64,000 bases of DNA from Methylomicrobium agile (GTDB lineage Bacteria; Pseudomonadota; Gammaproteobacteria; Methylococcales; Methylomonadaceae), in contig NZ_JPOJ01000001.1 of the NCBI RefSeq assembly GCF_000733855.1, positions 4,202,128 through 4,266,127 of the forward strand. The letters are read 5' to 3'. Position numbers and translations under genes: made by a program. Below are positions 33,495 through 42,214 of the stretch, one piece after another. Numbering within the stretch: the first letter of the stretch is position 1; every line of letters starts with the position of its first letter. A model generated the notes under the pieces. That model saw nothing but the letters and a program-made list of their open reading frames with translations, searched no databases and was not told the DNA's origin.

Positions 33495-33953
33495 ATGAAT
33501 GTAGGATTAGCGATTGAAAGCAATGAAACTGTAGAAAGATTTTTACCAATAATGGAAAAACTTTATACAGAGTTAAAAATATATTTTTATAAGAGAGACT
33601 ATGGTAAAGATCTACAAGATTTAGCTATAGGCCTCATTCTTACTGGACCTGGGACTGAAAAGTTTCACCCGATTCGCTCCTTTAAATATGAAAAAGAGTC
33701 GTCATATAAAGACATCTTCACAAATAAACGAGTAAATATAAAAAATGCGGCGTCCTATGATGTTAAACCGGATTTTGAACGATTCTCTCAAATGACTCTA
33801 GATGATGCACAAAATTACCTAGCAGAGCTTCTATTCGAATCGACCGAGGTCTTAGAAAGTAATCACGAAAAATTTCCTAATTTTGATGTTAAACAATTCC
33901 GTAAGGATTTTGCTAATTGCTTAAGAGGATGTAGCTCGCGTAGGTCCGAATAG
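33495..33953 (+). CDS. Imm44-like immunity protein
   Basis: A 152-residue protein starting MNVGLAIESNETVERFLPIMEK. The overall pattern resembles Imm44: an N-terminal strand-helix pair (LYTELKIYFYKRDYG), a central KNAASYDVKPDFERF and a C-terminal helix after NYLAELLFESTEVLES. The end, GCSSRRSE with TAG, is read from a family C repeat that starts at about 33939, so the native C terminus is lost or altered. It pairs with the URI-like tip upstream. Confidence 0.6.
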   Translation: MNVGLAIESNETVERFLPIMEKLYTELKIYFYKRDYGKDLQDLAIGLILTGPGTEKFHPIRSFKYEKESSYKDIFTNKRVNIKNAASYDVKPDFERFSQMTLDDAQNYLAELLFESTEVLESNHEKFPNFDVKQFRKDFANCLRGCSSRRSE

Positions 33954-34075
33954 CGGAGCGTATTCGGACGCGTAGCTGATGCCGTCCGACTAGGGCCGTA
34001 GGGGCGATTAACGAAGTGTAATCGCCCGACTTGAAGGTAAAATGACTCCGATTACGCTAACGAGACTGTGAAAGA
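33939..34075 (+). repeat. Repeat family C, copy 3
   Basis: GTCCGAATAGCGGAGCG with its mirror TATTCGGAC, then GGGCGATTA/TAATCGCCC, then TCCGATTACGCTAACG, cut at the last arm. It overlaps the end of the Imm44-like gene. Confidence 0.82.
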
Positions 34076-34133
34076 ATTCGGCGCCCATTTTTAGTAAACT
34101 ATACTCAATTAACTCATTGATAAAGAATAAAAA

Positions 34134-34203
34134 TGGCAGGTCGAAATTACAAGGTTGGCCACAATCGCACCCAAACGGCGCTGTTACCGCCGAGCATTGA
34201 CGA
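34134..34203 (+). pseudogene. N-terminal fragment of an IS transposase
   Basis: A start ATG (34134) opens MAGRNYKVGHNRTQTALLPP followed by SIDE, which resembles the beginning of IS1182-like DDE transposases (an N-rich stretch, then LLPPSxDE). The frame is cut at about 34203 by a family C repeat. Only 23 codons survive. Confidence 0.55.
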
Positions 34204-34383
34204 GGGCCGTAGGGGCGATTAACGGTATATCGCCTGATTCGAAGGCAAAATGCCTCCTACGCGGACTGGACCGGCTACCGCAACGGCCCCCGAAGGGCCG
34301 TAGGGACGATTAACGAAGTGTAATCGCCCGACTTGAAAGTAAAATGCCTCCGATTACGCTAACGCTAATCGGAGCTACGCGGA
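34204..34383 (+). repeat. Repeat family C, copies 4 and 5 with an Rhs scrap between
   Basis: Copy 4 occupies 34204-34264 and copy 5 about 34294-34383. Between them a piece reading DWTGYRNG resembles the Rhs core segment WTGYSNGT, so part of an Rhs gene lies trapped between the repeats. Confidence 0.75.
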
Positions 34384-34457
34384 CTGAATGGGAATCTCAG
34401 CTTCAATCAATATACGGCGATTTTAGTTCTTTCAATGTTACGGAAACAAAATTTTAA
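34383..34457 (+). pseudogene. Last residues of a displaced toxin tip
   Basis: Directly at the repeat end an open frame reads TEWESQLQSIYGDFSSFNVT and ends ETKF with TAA at 34455-34457. A putative immunity gene starts four bases later. Only 24 residues remain and the family is unknown. Confidence 0.45.
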
Positions 34458-34461
34458 CTAT

Positions 34462-34769
34462 ATGAATATTTTCGACCTATTGACTAATATAAAACTACGT
34501 CCAGGTTTATATTTAAGCGGGCGTTCTATTGGAAAACTGAAAAGTTTTTTGGATGGCTATTACTATGCCTTGCTTGTCAATGGTATTAATGGTGACGAAG
34601 ATTTATGGAATAAATTCCAATTGTTTTTTCTAGTAAGTATTATATAGAAACATCTCAGGGTTGGGATAAAATTATACTTTTCTTTTGTAATGATGAAGAA
34701 GATGCTTTGGATAAATTCTTTGATTTATTTGAGCTATTCTGTGAGGAAAGTTTGGATAAAACCCGTAAC
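34462..34769 (+). pseudogene. Frameshifted immunity gene
   Basis: It starts MNIFDLLTNIKLRPGLYLSG and reads to NKFQLFFLV, where the frame breaks. The +1 frame goes on with YIETSQGWDKIILFFCNDEE and FDLFELFCEESLDK, so one base was gained or lost near 34620. The pattern (IKxRPGxYLG start, SWDKIILFF centre, EAxDxFF end) recalls a common immunity family of polymorphic toxin loci. The 3' end runs into heptamer repeat A4. Confidence 0.6.
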
Positions 34770-34832
34770 CCGTAAGGCGGAACCGGCTTTGCCGGGTTCC
34801 GCCATTCGGAACAATGACGATGCCGAACGAGC
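34762..34832 (+). repeat. Repeat family A, copy 4: (CCCGTAA)2 plus hairpin
   Basis: Two heptamers (34762-34775), hairpin (34776-34803) and the short tail. Confidence 0.88.
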
Positions 34833-34835
34833 TCT

Positions 34836-34971
34836 GTAGGTCAGGCAATCGTTTTATCGTTGCTCGACGATCATGTGGCGATCCTGCTTCGGAATGTTGC
34901 GCGGATCTGAAACCCTGTCATCTTTCAAGGCATGGAAAATGTCGGGCACAAAAAGCGCGTGCCCGACCTAC
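34836..34971 (+). repeat. Repeat family B (MITE-like), copy 6, full length
   Basis: A 136-base copy with one change in the left end (GTAGGTCAGGCA). After it, 34972-35025 holds an orphan scrap reading AVVYDWTKNLGYFNES, then copy 7 begins. Confidence 0.86.
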
Positions 34972-35025
34972 GCGGCTGTGGTTTATGATTGGACCAAGAA
35001 TCTTGGATATTTTAATGAAAGCCGG

Positions 35026-35085
35026 GTAGGTCGGGCAACCTCTTCATCGTTGCCCGACGTCAGGTGGCAACCTTGCTTCGCTATG
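35026..35085 (+). repeat. Repeat family B, copy 7, cut by IS3 element
   Basis: It starts GTAGGTCGGGCAAC and has the first hairpin, then passes into IS3-type sequence at about 35086. Confidence 0.75.
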
Positions 35086-36071
35086 GCGACAGCTTGAAGT
35101 CGCTACCCCATTGAACCCCGGCCTGACCGAGGAGCGTGATTTATTAAAAAAGGCGGCCGCGTACTTTGCCAGGAAACAACGGTGAAGTACGCCTGGATCC
35201 AACAGCATAGCAGCGCGTTTGCGGTGGAGACGATGTGCCGGTTTATGAGGGTGTCCCGGAGCGCTTACTATGCTTGGCTGCAACGCCCTGAAAACGCCGG
35301 TGAAAAAGAGGATGCTGAATTGACCGAACCGATTAAAACCGCTTTTGCCAAGAGTCGGGCGACTTATGGGACGCGCCGCCTTAAAGTGGCGTTGTTTCAG
35401 CGGAAGCAAACCGTCAGCCGGCGCCGGATCGGCCGCTTGATGCGACAGGCGGACTTAACGTGTAAAACGAAACGGAAATTCAAAGCGACCACGCATTCCC
35501 AGCATGATCTACCGGTAGCGGACAATGTATTGGACCGTCAATTCAAGGTCATGCAGCCCAACCGGGTTTATGCCGGCGACATCACCTCTATCGCCACGCA
35601 GGAAGGCTGGCTGTACCTGGCGGTGGTCATTGATTTATGCTCTCGGCAGGTGTTCGGTTGGTCGATGGCCGAGCATAGGCGCACTCAGCGGGTCAACGAC
35701 GCGCTATTGATGGCTCTCTGGAAGCGCAAAGCCGGATAAAGGTCTGTTGTGGCACAGCGATCGCGGCAGCCCGTATGCGTCGGAAAGCCACCGGGCGCTG
35801 TTAAAACAGCATGGCATCCGCCAGAGCATGAGCCGTAAAGGCAACTGTTGGGATAATAGTGTTTCGGAAAGCTTCTTCCATACCTTGAAAACCGAACGGG
35901 CGCATCAGCAGACCTATCAAACCCGAGCTGAGGCTAAACAGGCGATATTTGAGTATATTGAGGTCTTTTACAATCGCGAGCGGCTCCATTCCGCCAACGG
36001 TTATATGTCGCCCGTAGATTACGAACTGCAGCTAAAAACTGCTTAACTTTGTGTCCAGATATTGACACATC
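35086..36071 (+). mobile_element. IS3-family element, 5'-truncated
   Basis: The left end is missing. The element starts within orfA, whose tail QLEVATPLNPGLTEERDLLK lies at 35090-35185. The right end holds GTGTCCAGATATTGACACA at 36052-36070, typical of an IS3-group terminal repeat. The orfA stop overlaps the orfB GTG start. Confidence 0.8.
35182..36046 (+). pseudogene. IS3-family transposase orfB with frameshift
   Basis: The first part (35182-35739) has the HTH_21 region MCRFMRVSRSAYYAWL and the first DDE segment VYAGDITSIATQEGWLYLAV with an Asp, then VIDLCSRQVFGW. A frameshift at about 35735 leads into [13 protein letters not shown] (second Asp) and [18 protein letters not shown] (Glu). Programmed frameshifting in IS3 elements joins orfA to orfB, not the middle of orfB, so this is a disabling mutation. 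Confidence 0.85.
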
Positions 36072-36224
36072 ACTCTTTGGGGGATAGCCCAAGCCGGCAA
36101 AGGGGGTATCACGATAAGCGCTCGGAGGGGGAATTTATGATCGAGCCAATCCTTCTTGGGCGATGTGTGAATTCTTTGGTTTAAGCGAAGAATGATGTTA
36201 CGGGAACTGCGCACCCTAAATTCT

Positions 36225-37736
36225 TTAAGCCTCCGCTTGCGCAATCTTTTCCCGCCAGACAAGCGGCGCGGCCTCGTGCACCGAAACACCCCGGCTGTCG
36301 ACCGCGACGGTGACCGGCATGTCTTCGACGACGAACTCATGGATCGCTTCCATGCCCAGATCTTCGAACGCAATCATGCGGGATTTTCGGATCGCCTTCG
36401 AGACCAAGTAGGCCGCGCCGCCGACCGCCATCAGATAGACCGCCCGATGCCGCTTGATGGCTGCGGCCGCCTCGGAACCACGCTCGGCCTTGCCGATCAT
36501 CCCGAGCAGGCCGGTATGGGCCAGCATCGTTTCGGTGAATTTGTCCATCCGCGTGGCGGTCGTGGGGCCGGCGGGACCCACCACTTCATCGCGCACCGGA
36601 TCGACGGGGCCGACGTAATAAATGAATTTGTCCTTGAAATCGACGCCGGCCGGCAGCAGCTCGCCGCGCCGGATCAGATCGGTCAGACGCTTATGCGCCG
36701 CATCGCGGCCGGTCAGCAGGGTTCCGCTGATCAATAATGTCTCGCCGGGCTGCCAGGCGGCGGCTTCCTCGCGTGTAACCGTGTCGAGATTGACGCGCTT
36801 CGCCCCCTGTCCTTCCCGGCTGATTTCCGGCCAGTCGTCCAGGCGAGGTGGAATCAATTCAGCCGGTCCGGTGCCGTCCAGCACGAAATGCGCGTGCCGG
36901 GTTGCGGCACAATTCGGGATGATCGCGACCGGCAGGTTCGCCGCATGCGTCGGATAATCGAGAATTTTGACGTCGAGCACGGTGGTCAGTCCGCCCAAGC
37001 CCTGCGCGCCGATTCCCAGTGCGTTGACTTTTTGATACAGGTCGAGCCGCAGTTCTTCCAGCGCATTGCAAGGACCGCGCGCGATCAGTTCCTGGATGTC
37101 GATCGATTCCATGCAGGCTTGTTTAGCCAGAAGCATCGCTTTTTCGGCCGTGCCGCCGATGCCGATACCGAGAATACCCGGCGGGCACCAGCCCGCTCCC
37201 ATCGCCGGAACCGTTTTCAGCACCCAGTCGGCGATGCTGTCGGACGGATTCAGCATCGCGAACTTGGCCTTCGCTTCGGAACCGCCGCCTTTCGCCGCGA
37301 CGTTTACCTCGACTTTGTCGCCCGGCACGACTTCCATGTGAATCACGGCCGGCGTGTTGTCCTTCGTATTGATCCGTTTGCCGGCCGGGTCGCGCAGCAC
37401 CGAGGCGCGCAGGATGTTATCCGGGTGCAGATAAGCACGGCGGACGCCTTCGTTGACCATCTCGGCGACACTGAGCATCGCATCCCATTGGACCTGCATC
37501 CCGATTTTCAAAAATACCGTCACGATGCCGGTATCCTGGCAAATCGGCCGCCGGCCTTCCGCGCACATCCTGGAATTGATCAGGATTTGCGCTATCGCGT
37601 CCTTCGCGGCCGGGTTTTGCTCCTTCCGGTAAGCCGCATCGAGCGCCCGGATGAAGTCCAGCGGATGATAATAGGAAATGTACTGCAAGGCATCGGCGAT
37701 GCTTCGGATAAAATCTTCTTGTCTGATCGGCGTCAT
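36225..37736 (-). CDS. fumA: Class I (iron-sulfur) fumarate hydratase
   Basis: This oxygen-sensitive enzyme hydrates fumarate to malate in the TCA cycle. At 503 residues it is the single-chain type. The cluster cysteines are in RRPICQDTGI, in the AGWCPPGILG segment and in IPNCAATRHAHFVLDG. The C-terminal beta domain carries GPTTATRMDKF. It stands between the Rhs island and ndvB. In organisms with class II fumarase both may coexist; I cannot see that here. Confidence 0.94.
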   Translation of the reverse strand: MTPIRQEDFIRSIADALQYISYYHPLDFIRALDAAYRKEQNPAAKDAIAQILINSRMCAEGRRPICQDTGIVTVFLKIGMQVQWDAMLSVAEMVNEGVRRAYLHPDNILRASVLRDPAGKRINTKDNTPAVIHMEVVPGDKVEVNVAAKGGGSEAKAKFAMLNPSDSIADWVLKTVPAMGAGWCPPGILGIGIGGTAEKAMLLAKQACMESIDIQELIARGPCNALEELRLDLYQKVNALGIGAQGLGGLTTVLDVKILDYPTHAANLPVAIIPNCAATRHAHFVLDGTGPAELIPPRLDDWPEISREGQGAKRVNLDTVTREEAAAWQPGETLLISGTLLTGRDAAHKRLTDLIRRGELLPAGVDFKDKFIYYVGPVDPVRDEVVGPAGPTTATRMDKFTETMLAHTGLLGMIGKAERGSEAAAAIKRHRAVYLMAVGGAAYLVSKAIRKSRMIAFEDLGMEAIHEFVVEDMPVTVAVDSRGVSVHEAAPLVWREKIAQAEA

Positions 37737-37843
37737 AAAGGGATAACGGGTGAAGCAGCGGTAGATGGGTAGGATCTGGATGCTCTAACGGTCTTGGAGA
37801 GCCGAACGCACAACTTTGACTCATCGAAAACTAACGCAGGAAT

Positions 37844-37883
37844 CGGCAAAGCGGACCCGGGATTGACCTGATCCGCTTTGCCG
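37844..37883 (-). terminator. Hairpin between fumA and ndvB
   Basis: CGGCAAAGCGGA faces TCCGCTTTGCCG across 16 bases. It lies 11 bases after the ndvB stop in the minus direction, ahead of fumA. No T run follows, so factor-independent termination is uncertain. Confidence 0.5.
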
Positions 37884-37894
37884 GGATTTAACTC

Positions 37895-40528
37895 TTACTC
37901 GGGTTTGCCTGACGACGCGACGATTTCGTCGTCAATCTCGTCGATCGTCAACGCCGAGCCTTTCCGGTAATACGGCAATATGCTCATCAACAAAGTGATC
38001 GTCGTTGCCAGATACGGCACTGCCTGCACCGACAGCACCCCCATCCAGAGCTTGCCGCTCAGATTGTCGAAATGTTCCAGCGAGTTCACGCCGAACACGC
38101 CCGCCATCAGCAAAATGAGCAGGAACAACTCCTGCCGGATCACCATCAGGCCGGCAAACAGCGGTCCCTGTTTTTCATACTTCGGCGTGCGCATGAACGG
38201 TTTGCCCGGAACGAACAGCCCCTGCCAGACGCCGCGCGCCACCGTATGCGTCAACGCCAAACCGGACAGCGAGGCGCCGACCGATTCCCACAATCTGCAC
38301 GGCACTTTAGCTTGATATAGCCATAAACTGCGCAGAATTTTGAACGTAAACAAACCGATCGTCGGCAGCAGGAACGCATTGACCGGCAATTCGGTATGGA
38401 TCGGATCCAGGAAAATCACACCGGTCAACACCAAACTCGCGACCGTGAACACCAGCGCCAGCGCATCCGAAAACCAGGGCAGCCAGCCGGCCACGAAATA
38501 GTAGCGCTGGGCCGAGGTCAGCGGAGATTTTTTAGTCGGCTTGAAACTCTTCCAGTGCGCCTTGATGATCTGCATCGCGCCGTAAACCCAGCGGAAACGC
38601 TGCGTCATGTAACCTGACATCGTGTCCGGCATCAGCCCCCGGCCGAACGAATCCTTGACGTAGACCGAATCGTAGCCGGCTTCGTAGAGGCGCAGGCCCA
38701 ATTCGCTGTCCTCGCAAATGCACCACTCGGACCATTTGCCGACTTCGAACAGCGCCGACTTGCGGATCATCGTCATCGTGCCGTGCTGGATGATCGCATT
38801 GTATTCGTTCCGCTGCACCATGCCGATATTGAAAAAGCCGGCGTATTCCCAATAGCAGAAGCGCTTGAACAGGTTCACGTGGCCGTCGCGGTAATCCTGC
38901 GGCGACTGCACGAAACCGATGTTCTCGTTATCGAAATAAGGCACCATGCGCTTCAGCCAGTCCGGCGACAGAATATAGTCGCTGTCGATCACTGCGATGA
39001 TTTCGGCATCGGGCGCGGTCTGTTCGAGCGCATGGTTGATCGCCCCGGCCTTGAAGCCGGGCCAATTTTCGAGATGGAAAAAACGGAACTTCTCGCCCAG
39101 GCGTTCGCAGTCGTCGCGTACCGGTTCCCAAACCGCGGGGTCCTTGGTGTTGTTGTCCATCACCATCACTTCGTAGTGCGGATAATCGAGCTTGGCCAGC
39201 GCTTCGAGCGTCTTCCGCACCATCATCGGCGGTTCGTTATGAATCGGCAGATGAATCGATACCTTCGGATAGCGGAAATCCGGCGACGGCGCCAGCGGCT
39301 GGAAAGTCCGCGTGGTGCGCCGGTGCCAGACCACTTCGACGATTTCCATCGTTTCTATCAGCAGAATGGTCAACGCCAGTAATTGCATCACAATCAGCAG
39401 CACCCAGAACACGATCGTCAATTCGGTCTGGTACTGCTGCGCGCCGATCGATACGGTCCAGAAAATGAACGAGGCGGCCAAGTTGGTAATCACGCCGAAA
39501 AAGACGATGCCCGGCAAGGCCATCGTCCGGCGCGTAAACAGAAAAAGCCCCATCAGCACCGCGCTGGCCGCGGCCGCGCCGGTCGCCCAATCCCGCCAGC
39601 TCGGCAACGCCAATACCGCGCCGTCCATCGGATACTTCGGCTGCCGGTCGGCATTGAAAATGCCCCAGTAAGCGCCGGCCGAACCTTCGATTTCCATCTT
39701 CCAGGGTTGGTCGAACGCTTCGACAATATAATAAGGGATCTTCTGCTCGGCGGCCCGGTTCAGAAATTCCCGCAGAAAAAACGCCTGATTCGTGCGCGAG
39801 GCGGTCGCATGGCGGGACGGCTGCCCATCCGACGGCCAGCCGACCTCGGTAATCACGATCGGCTTGTCGGGATAAGCTTTCTTCAATTCCTCGTATTTCT
39901 CGAACACGAAATCGACCGCATCCTCGACCGCAATCCCGTTCCAGTAAGGCAGGATATGCGCGCCGATGAAATCGACTTCGGCGACCAATTCGGGATGCTT
40001 GAGCCAGATATCGAAGGTTTCCGAGGTACTGACCGGACGCCAGGTACGCTTCTTGACTTCGCGAATATAATCGATCAGCTGCTGCACCGGAATATCGTTC
40101 CGGAACAGCACTTCGTTGCCGACCATCACCCGGACGATTTTATTATTATTTTGGTTGCTGACCTGCAATAGGGTTTCGATTTCCTGGCGGTTCTTTTCCA
40201 AATCGCCGTCGATCCAGGCACCGATCGTGGTATTCAAGCCATGCTTGGCGGCCAGTTCCGGCACCTTGTGCAAACCTTTCAAAACACTGTAAGTACGGAC
40301 CGCATGGACCTTGTTTTCGAGCACGGTCAGATCGGCATCGATTTCCGCTTCGGTAGGGAATTGACCGTTTTTCTGGGTATATTCTTTCCGGCGCGGATCG
40401 AAAGTCACCCCCATGGTCGTTTTGGTCCAGGATCTCAATTGCAGCGGGTTGTTGATGTAACTCCAAATGCTGAAATTGACCAGGACAAGCACGGTCAACG
40501 TTAACAAAATCGTTAGTGTTCTTTTCAT
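37895..40528 (-). CDS. ndvB: GH17/GT2 beta-glucan synthase, NdvB type
   Basis: The 877-residue membrane protein has an N-terminal signal-anchor, a GH17-like domain (residues about 35-300; catalytic-type VGNEVLFRND and ITEVGWPSDG), four or more TM helices, and a family 2 glycosyltransferase (VSIHLPIHNEPPMMVRKTLE, DSDYILSPDW, EDSELGLRLYEAG and QRFRW). Seven to eight TM segments follow. P. aeruginosa NdvB (about 860 residues), which makes cyclic beta-1,3-glucans, shares this architecture. The product should be a periplasmic glucan. Regulation is not visible. Confidence 0.85.
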   Translation of the reverse strand: MKRTLTILLTLTVLVLVNFSIWSYINNPLQLRSWTKTTMGVTFDPRRKEYTQKNGQFPTEAEIDADLTVLENKVHAVRTYSVLKGLHKVPELAAKHGLNTTIGAWIDGDLEKNRQEIETLLQVSNQNNNKIVRVMVGNEVLFRNDIPVQQLIDYIREVKKRTWRPVSTSETFDIWLKHPELVAEVDFIGAHILPYWNGIAVEDAVDFVFEKYEELKKAYPDKPIVITEVGWPSDGQPSRHATASRTNQAFFLREFLNRAAEQKIPYYIVEAFDQPWKMEIEGSAGAYWGIFNADRQPKYPMDGAVLALPSWRDWATGAAAASAVLMGLFLFTRRTMALPGIVFFGVITNLAASFIFWTVSIGAQQYQTELTIVFWVLLIVMQLLALTILLIETMEIVEVVWHRRTTRTFQPLAPSPDFRYPKVSIHLPIHNEPPMMVRKTLEALAKLDYPHYEVMVMDNNTKDPAVWEPVRDDCERLGEKFRFFHLENWPGFKAGAINHALEQTAPDAEIIAVIDSDYILSPDWLKRMVPYFDNENIGFVQSPQDYRDGHVNLFKRFCYWEYAGFFNIGMVQRNEYNAIIQHGTMTMIRKSALFEVGKWSEWCICEDSELGLRLYEAGYDSVYVKDSFGRGLMPDTMSGYMTQRFRWVYGAMQIIKAHWKSFKPTKKSPLTSAQRYYFVAGWLPWFSDALALVFTVASLVLTGVIFLDPIHTELPVNAFLLPTIGLFTFKILRSLWLYQAKVPCRLWESVGASLSGLALTHTVARGVWQGLFVPGKPFMRTPKYEKQGPLFAGLMVIRQELFLLILLMAGVFGVNSLEHFDNLSGKLWMGVLSVQAVPYLATTITLLMSILPYYRKGSALTIDEIDDEIVASSGKPE

Positions 40529-40732
40529 TAAGATACTTGAAAGGATTTAATTGGCGTGCGGCTTTTTTGAAAACACTGAAAGAATCCGAACGGTACGCCG
40601 ATAAGAGGATACCGGCGCCGACAGGCCGCTTCGATCGGCAAAATTATAGTGCAAATTGCCTGCGGCAAATGATAATTTTAAATCATTCGTATCGGGAATG
40701 CTTCAAGCATCGCGCTCGGGGGATGCTTCGAC

Positions 40733-40764
40733 AGCCGCATCCCGGCCATTGCCGGAATGCGGCT
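40733..40764 (-). terminator. Hairpin after the aceE-aceF-lpdA operon
   Basis: AGCCGCATCCCGGC pairs with GCCGGAATGCGGCT around CATT with a single mismatch. It is 14 bases after the lpdA stop on the minus strand. No T run follows. Confidence 0.55.
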
Positions 40765-40777
40765 CGTGCCGGGGAAA

Positions 40778-42196
40778 TCAACCTTTTTTGACGTAAAGAT
40801 CGGTAATCGTTCCGTTGATCATTTCGGCGGCAAATCCGAAAGTTTCGGAGAGCGTCGGATGCGGATGAATGGTCAGACCGATGTCGTCCGCATCGGCACC
40901 CATTTCGAGCGCCAATACCGCTTCCGCAATCAGCTCGCCTGCATTCGGGCCGACCATGCCCGCGCCGAGAATCCGCCCTGTCGCCTTGTCGCAAAGGATC
41001 TTGGTCACGCCTTCCTTGCGGCCGAGGCTCAGCGAGCGGCCACTCGCGGCCCAAGGGAATACCGCTTTGTCATAATCGATGCCCTGCTGTTTGGCCTGAT
41101 TCTCGCTCAGCCCCATCCAGGCGATCTCGGGATCGGTGTAGGCGACCGACGGAATCGTCAGCGCGTCGAACCCGGCTTTGTGGCCGGCCGCGACTTCGGC
41201 CGCCACCTTCCCTTCGTGGGTCGCTTTATGGGCCAGCATCGGATTGCCGACGATGTCGCCGATCGCGAAAATATGCGGCACATTCGTCCGCTGCTGTTTG
41301 TCGACCGGGATGAAACCCTGCTCGTCGACCGCAATGCCGGCCGCTTCCGCGCCGATCAGCTTACCGTTCGGCCGACGGCCGACCGCGACCAGCACCGCAT
41401 CGAACAACTCCGATTCAGGCGCGCCCTTGCCTTCGAACGACACCTTCAGGCCGTCGTTTTGCGGCTCGATCGCGGTTACCCGGGTTTCGAGCCAGATATT
41501 TTTGTATTGCTTCTTGATCCGTCTGAGCAGCGGCGTCACCAGATCCTTGTCGCAGCCCGGAATGATCTGGTCCATCAATTCGACGACATGAATTTCGGAG
41601 CCGAACGCATGATAGACGGTCGCCATTTCGAGGCCGATAATCCCGCCGCCGACGATCAGCAGCTTTTTCGGAATCTGTTTCAGTTCCAGCGCATCGGTCG
41701 AATTCCACAAACGCCGATCGTCATTCGGAAAGCTCGGAATTTGGGTCGGAGACGAACCCGCCGCGATGATCGCCTGCTCGAACGTGATCGTTTTGGCGCC
41801 TTCGGGAGTTTCCACCTCGACCGCATTCGGTGCGGTAAATCGGCCGGCGCCTTGCACGACGGTGACTTTACGCTGTTTGGCCAGTCCTGCCAGACCGGTA
41901 TTCAGCGATTTGCTGACGCTCTCTTTCCAGGCCCGGACCTTGTCGATGTCGATCTCGGGTTTGCCGAACCTCAAACCATGATCCTGCACGTCTTCCGCTT
42001 CGTGGATCAGCTGCGCCATGTGCAAAAGCGCCTTCGACGGAATGCAGCCGACGTTCAGGCAGACTCCGCCCAACACCGGATAGCGTTCGATCAAGGTGAC
42101 CCGTTTGCCCAGATCGGCCGCGCGAAACGCTGCCGTATAACCGCCGGGACCGCCGCCCAACACCAAAACTTCCGTATGTAACGTTGCGTCGCTCAT
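40778..42196 (-). CDS. lpdA: Dihydrolipoyl dehydrogenase (E3)
   Basis: E3 reoxidises the lipoyl groups of pyruvate dehydrogenase and passes electrons to NAD. FAD-binding GGGPGGYTAAFRAADLG is near the N terminus, the redox disulfide is in GGVCLNVGCIPSKALLH, the NAD loop GGGIIGLEMATVYHAFG is central, and the C-terminal dimer signature HPHPTLSE is intact. 472 residues. It is the last gene of aceE-aceF-lpdA, 18 bases after aceF. Confidence 0.97.
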   Translation of the reverse strand: MSDATLHTEVLVLGGGPGGYTAAFRAADLGKRVTLIERYPVLGGVCLNVGCIPSKALLHMAQLIHEAEDVQDHGLRFGKPEIDIDKVRAWKESVSKSLNTGLAGLAKQRKVTVVQGAGRFTAPNAVEVETPEGAKTITFEQAIIAAGSSPTQIPSFPNDDRRLWNSTDALELKQIPKKLLIVGGGIIGLEMATVYHAFGSEIHVVELMDQIIPGCDKDLVTPLLRRIKKQYKNIWLETRVTAIEPQNDGLKVSFEGKGAPESELFDAVLVAVGRRPNGKLIGAEAAGIAVDEQGFIPVDKQQRTNVPHIFAIGDIVGNPMLAHKATHEGKVAAEVAAGHKAGFDALTIPSVAYTDPEIAWMGLSENQAKQQGIDYDKAVFPWAASGRSLSLGRKEGVTKILCDKATGRILGAGMVGPNAGELIAEAVLALEMGADADDIGLTIHPHPTLSETFGFAAEMINGTITDLYVKKG

Positions 42197-42214
42197 TTCC
42201 GATGTCTCCGGAGA

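Noticed and set aside
35182-36046. Programmed frameshift in the IS3 transposase
   Set aside because: In IS3 elements the programmed shift joins orfA and orfB; here the break is inside the catalytic domain at about 35735, so it is a mutation.
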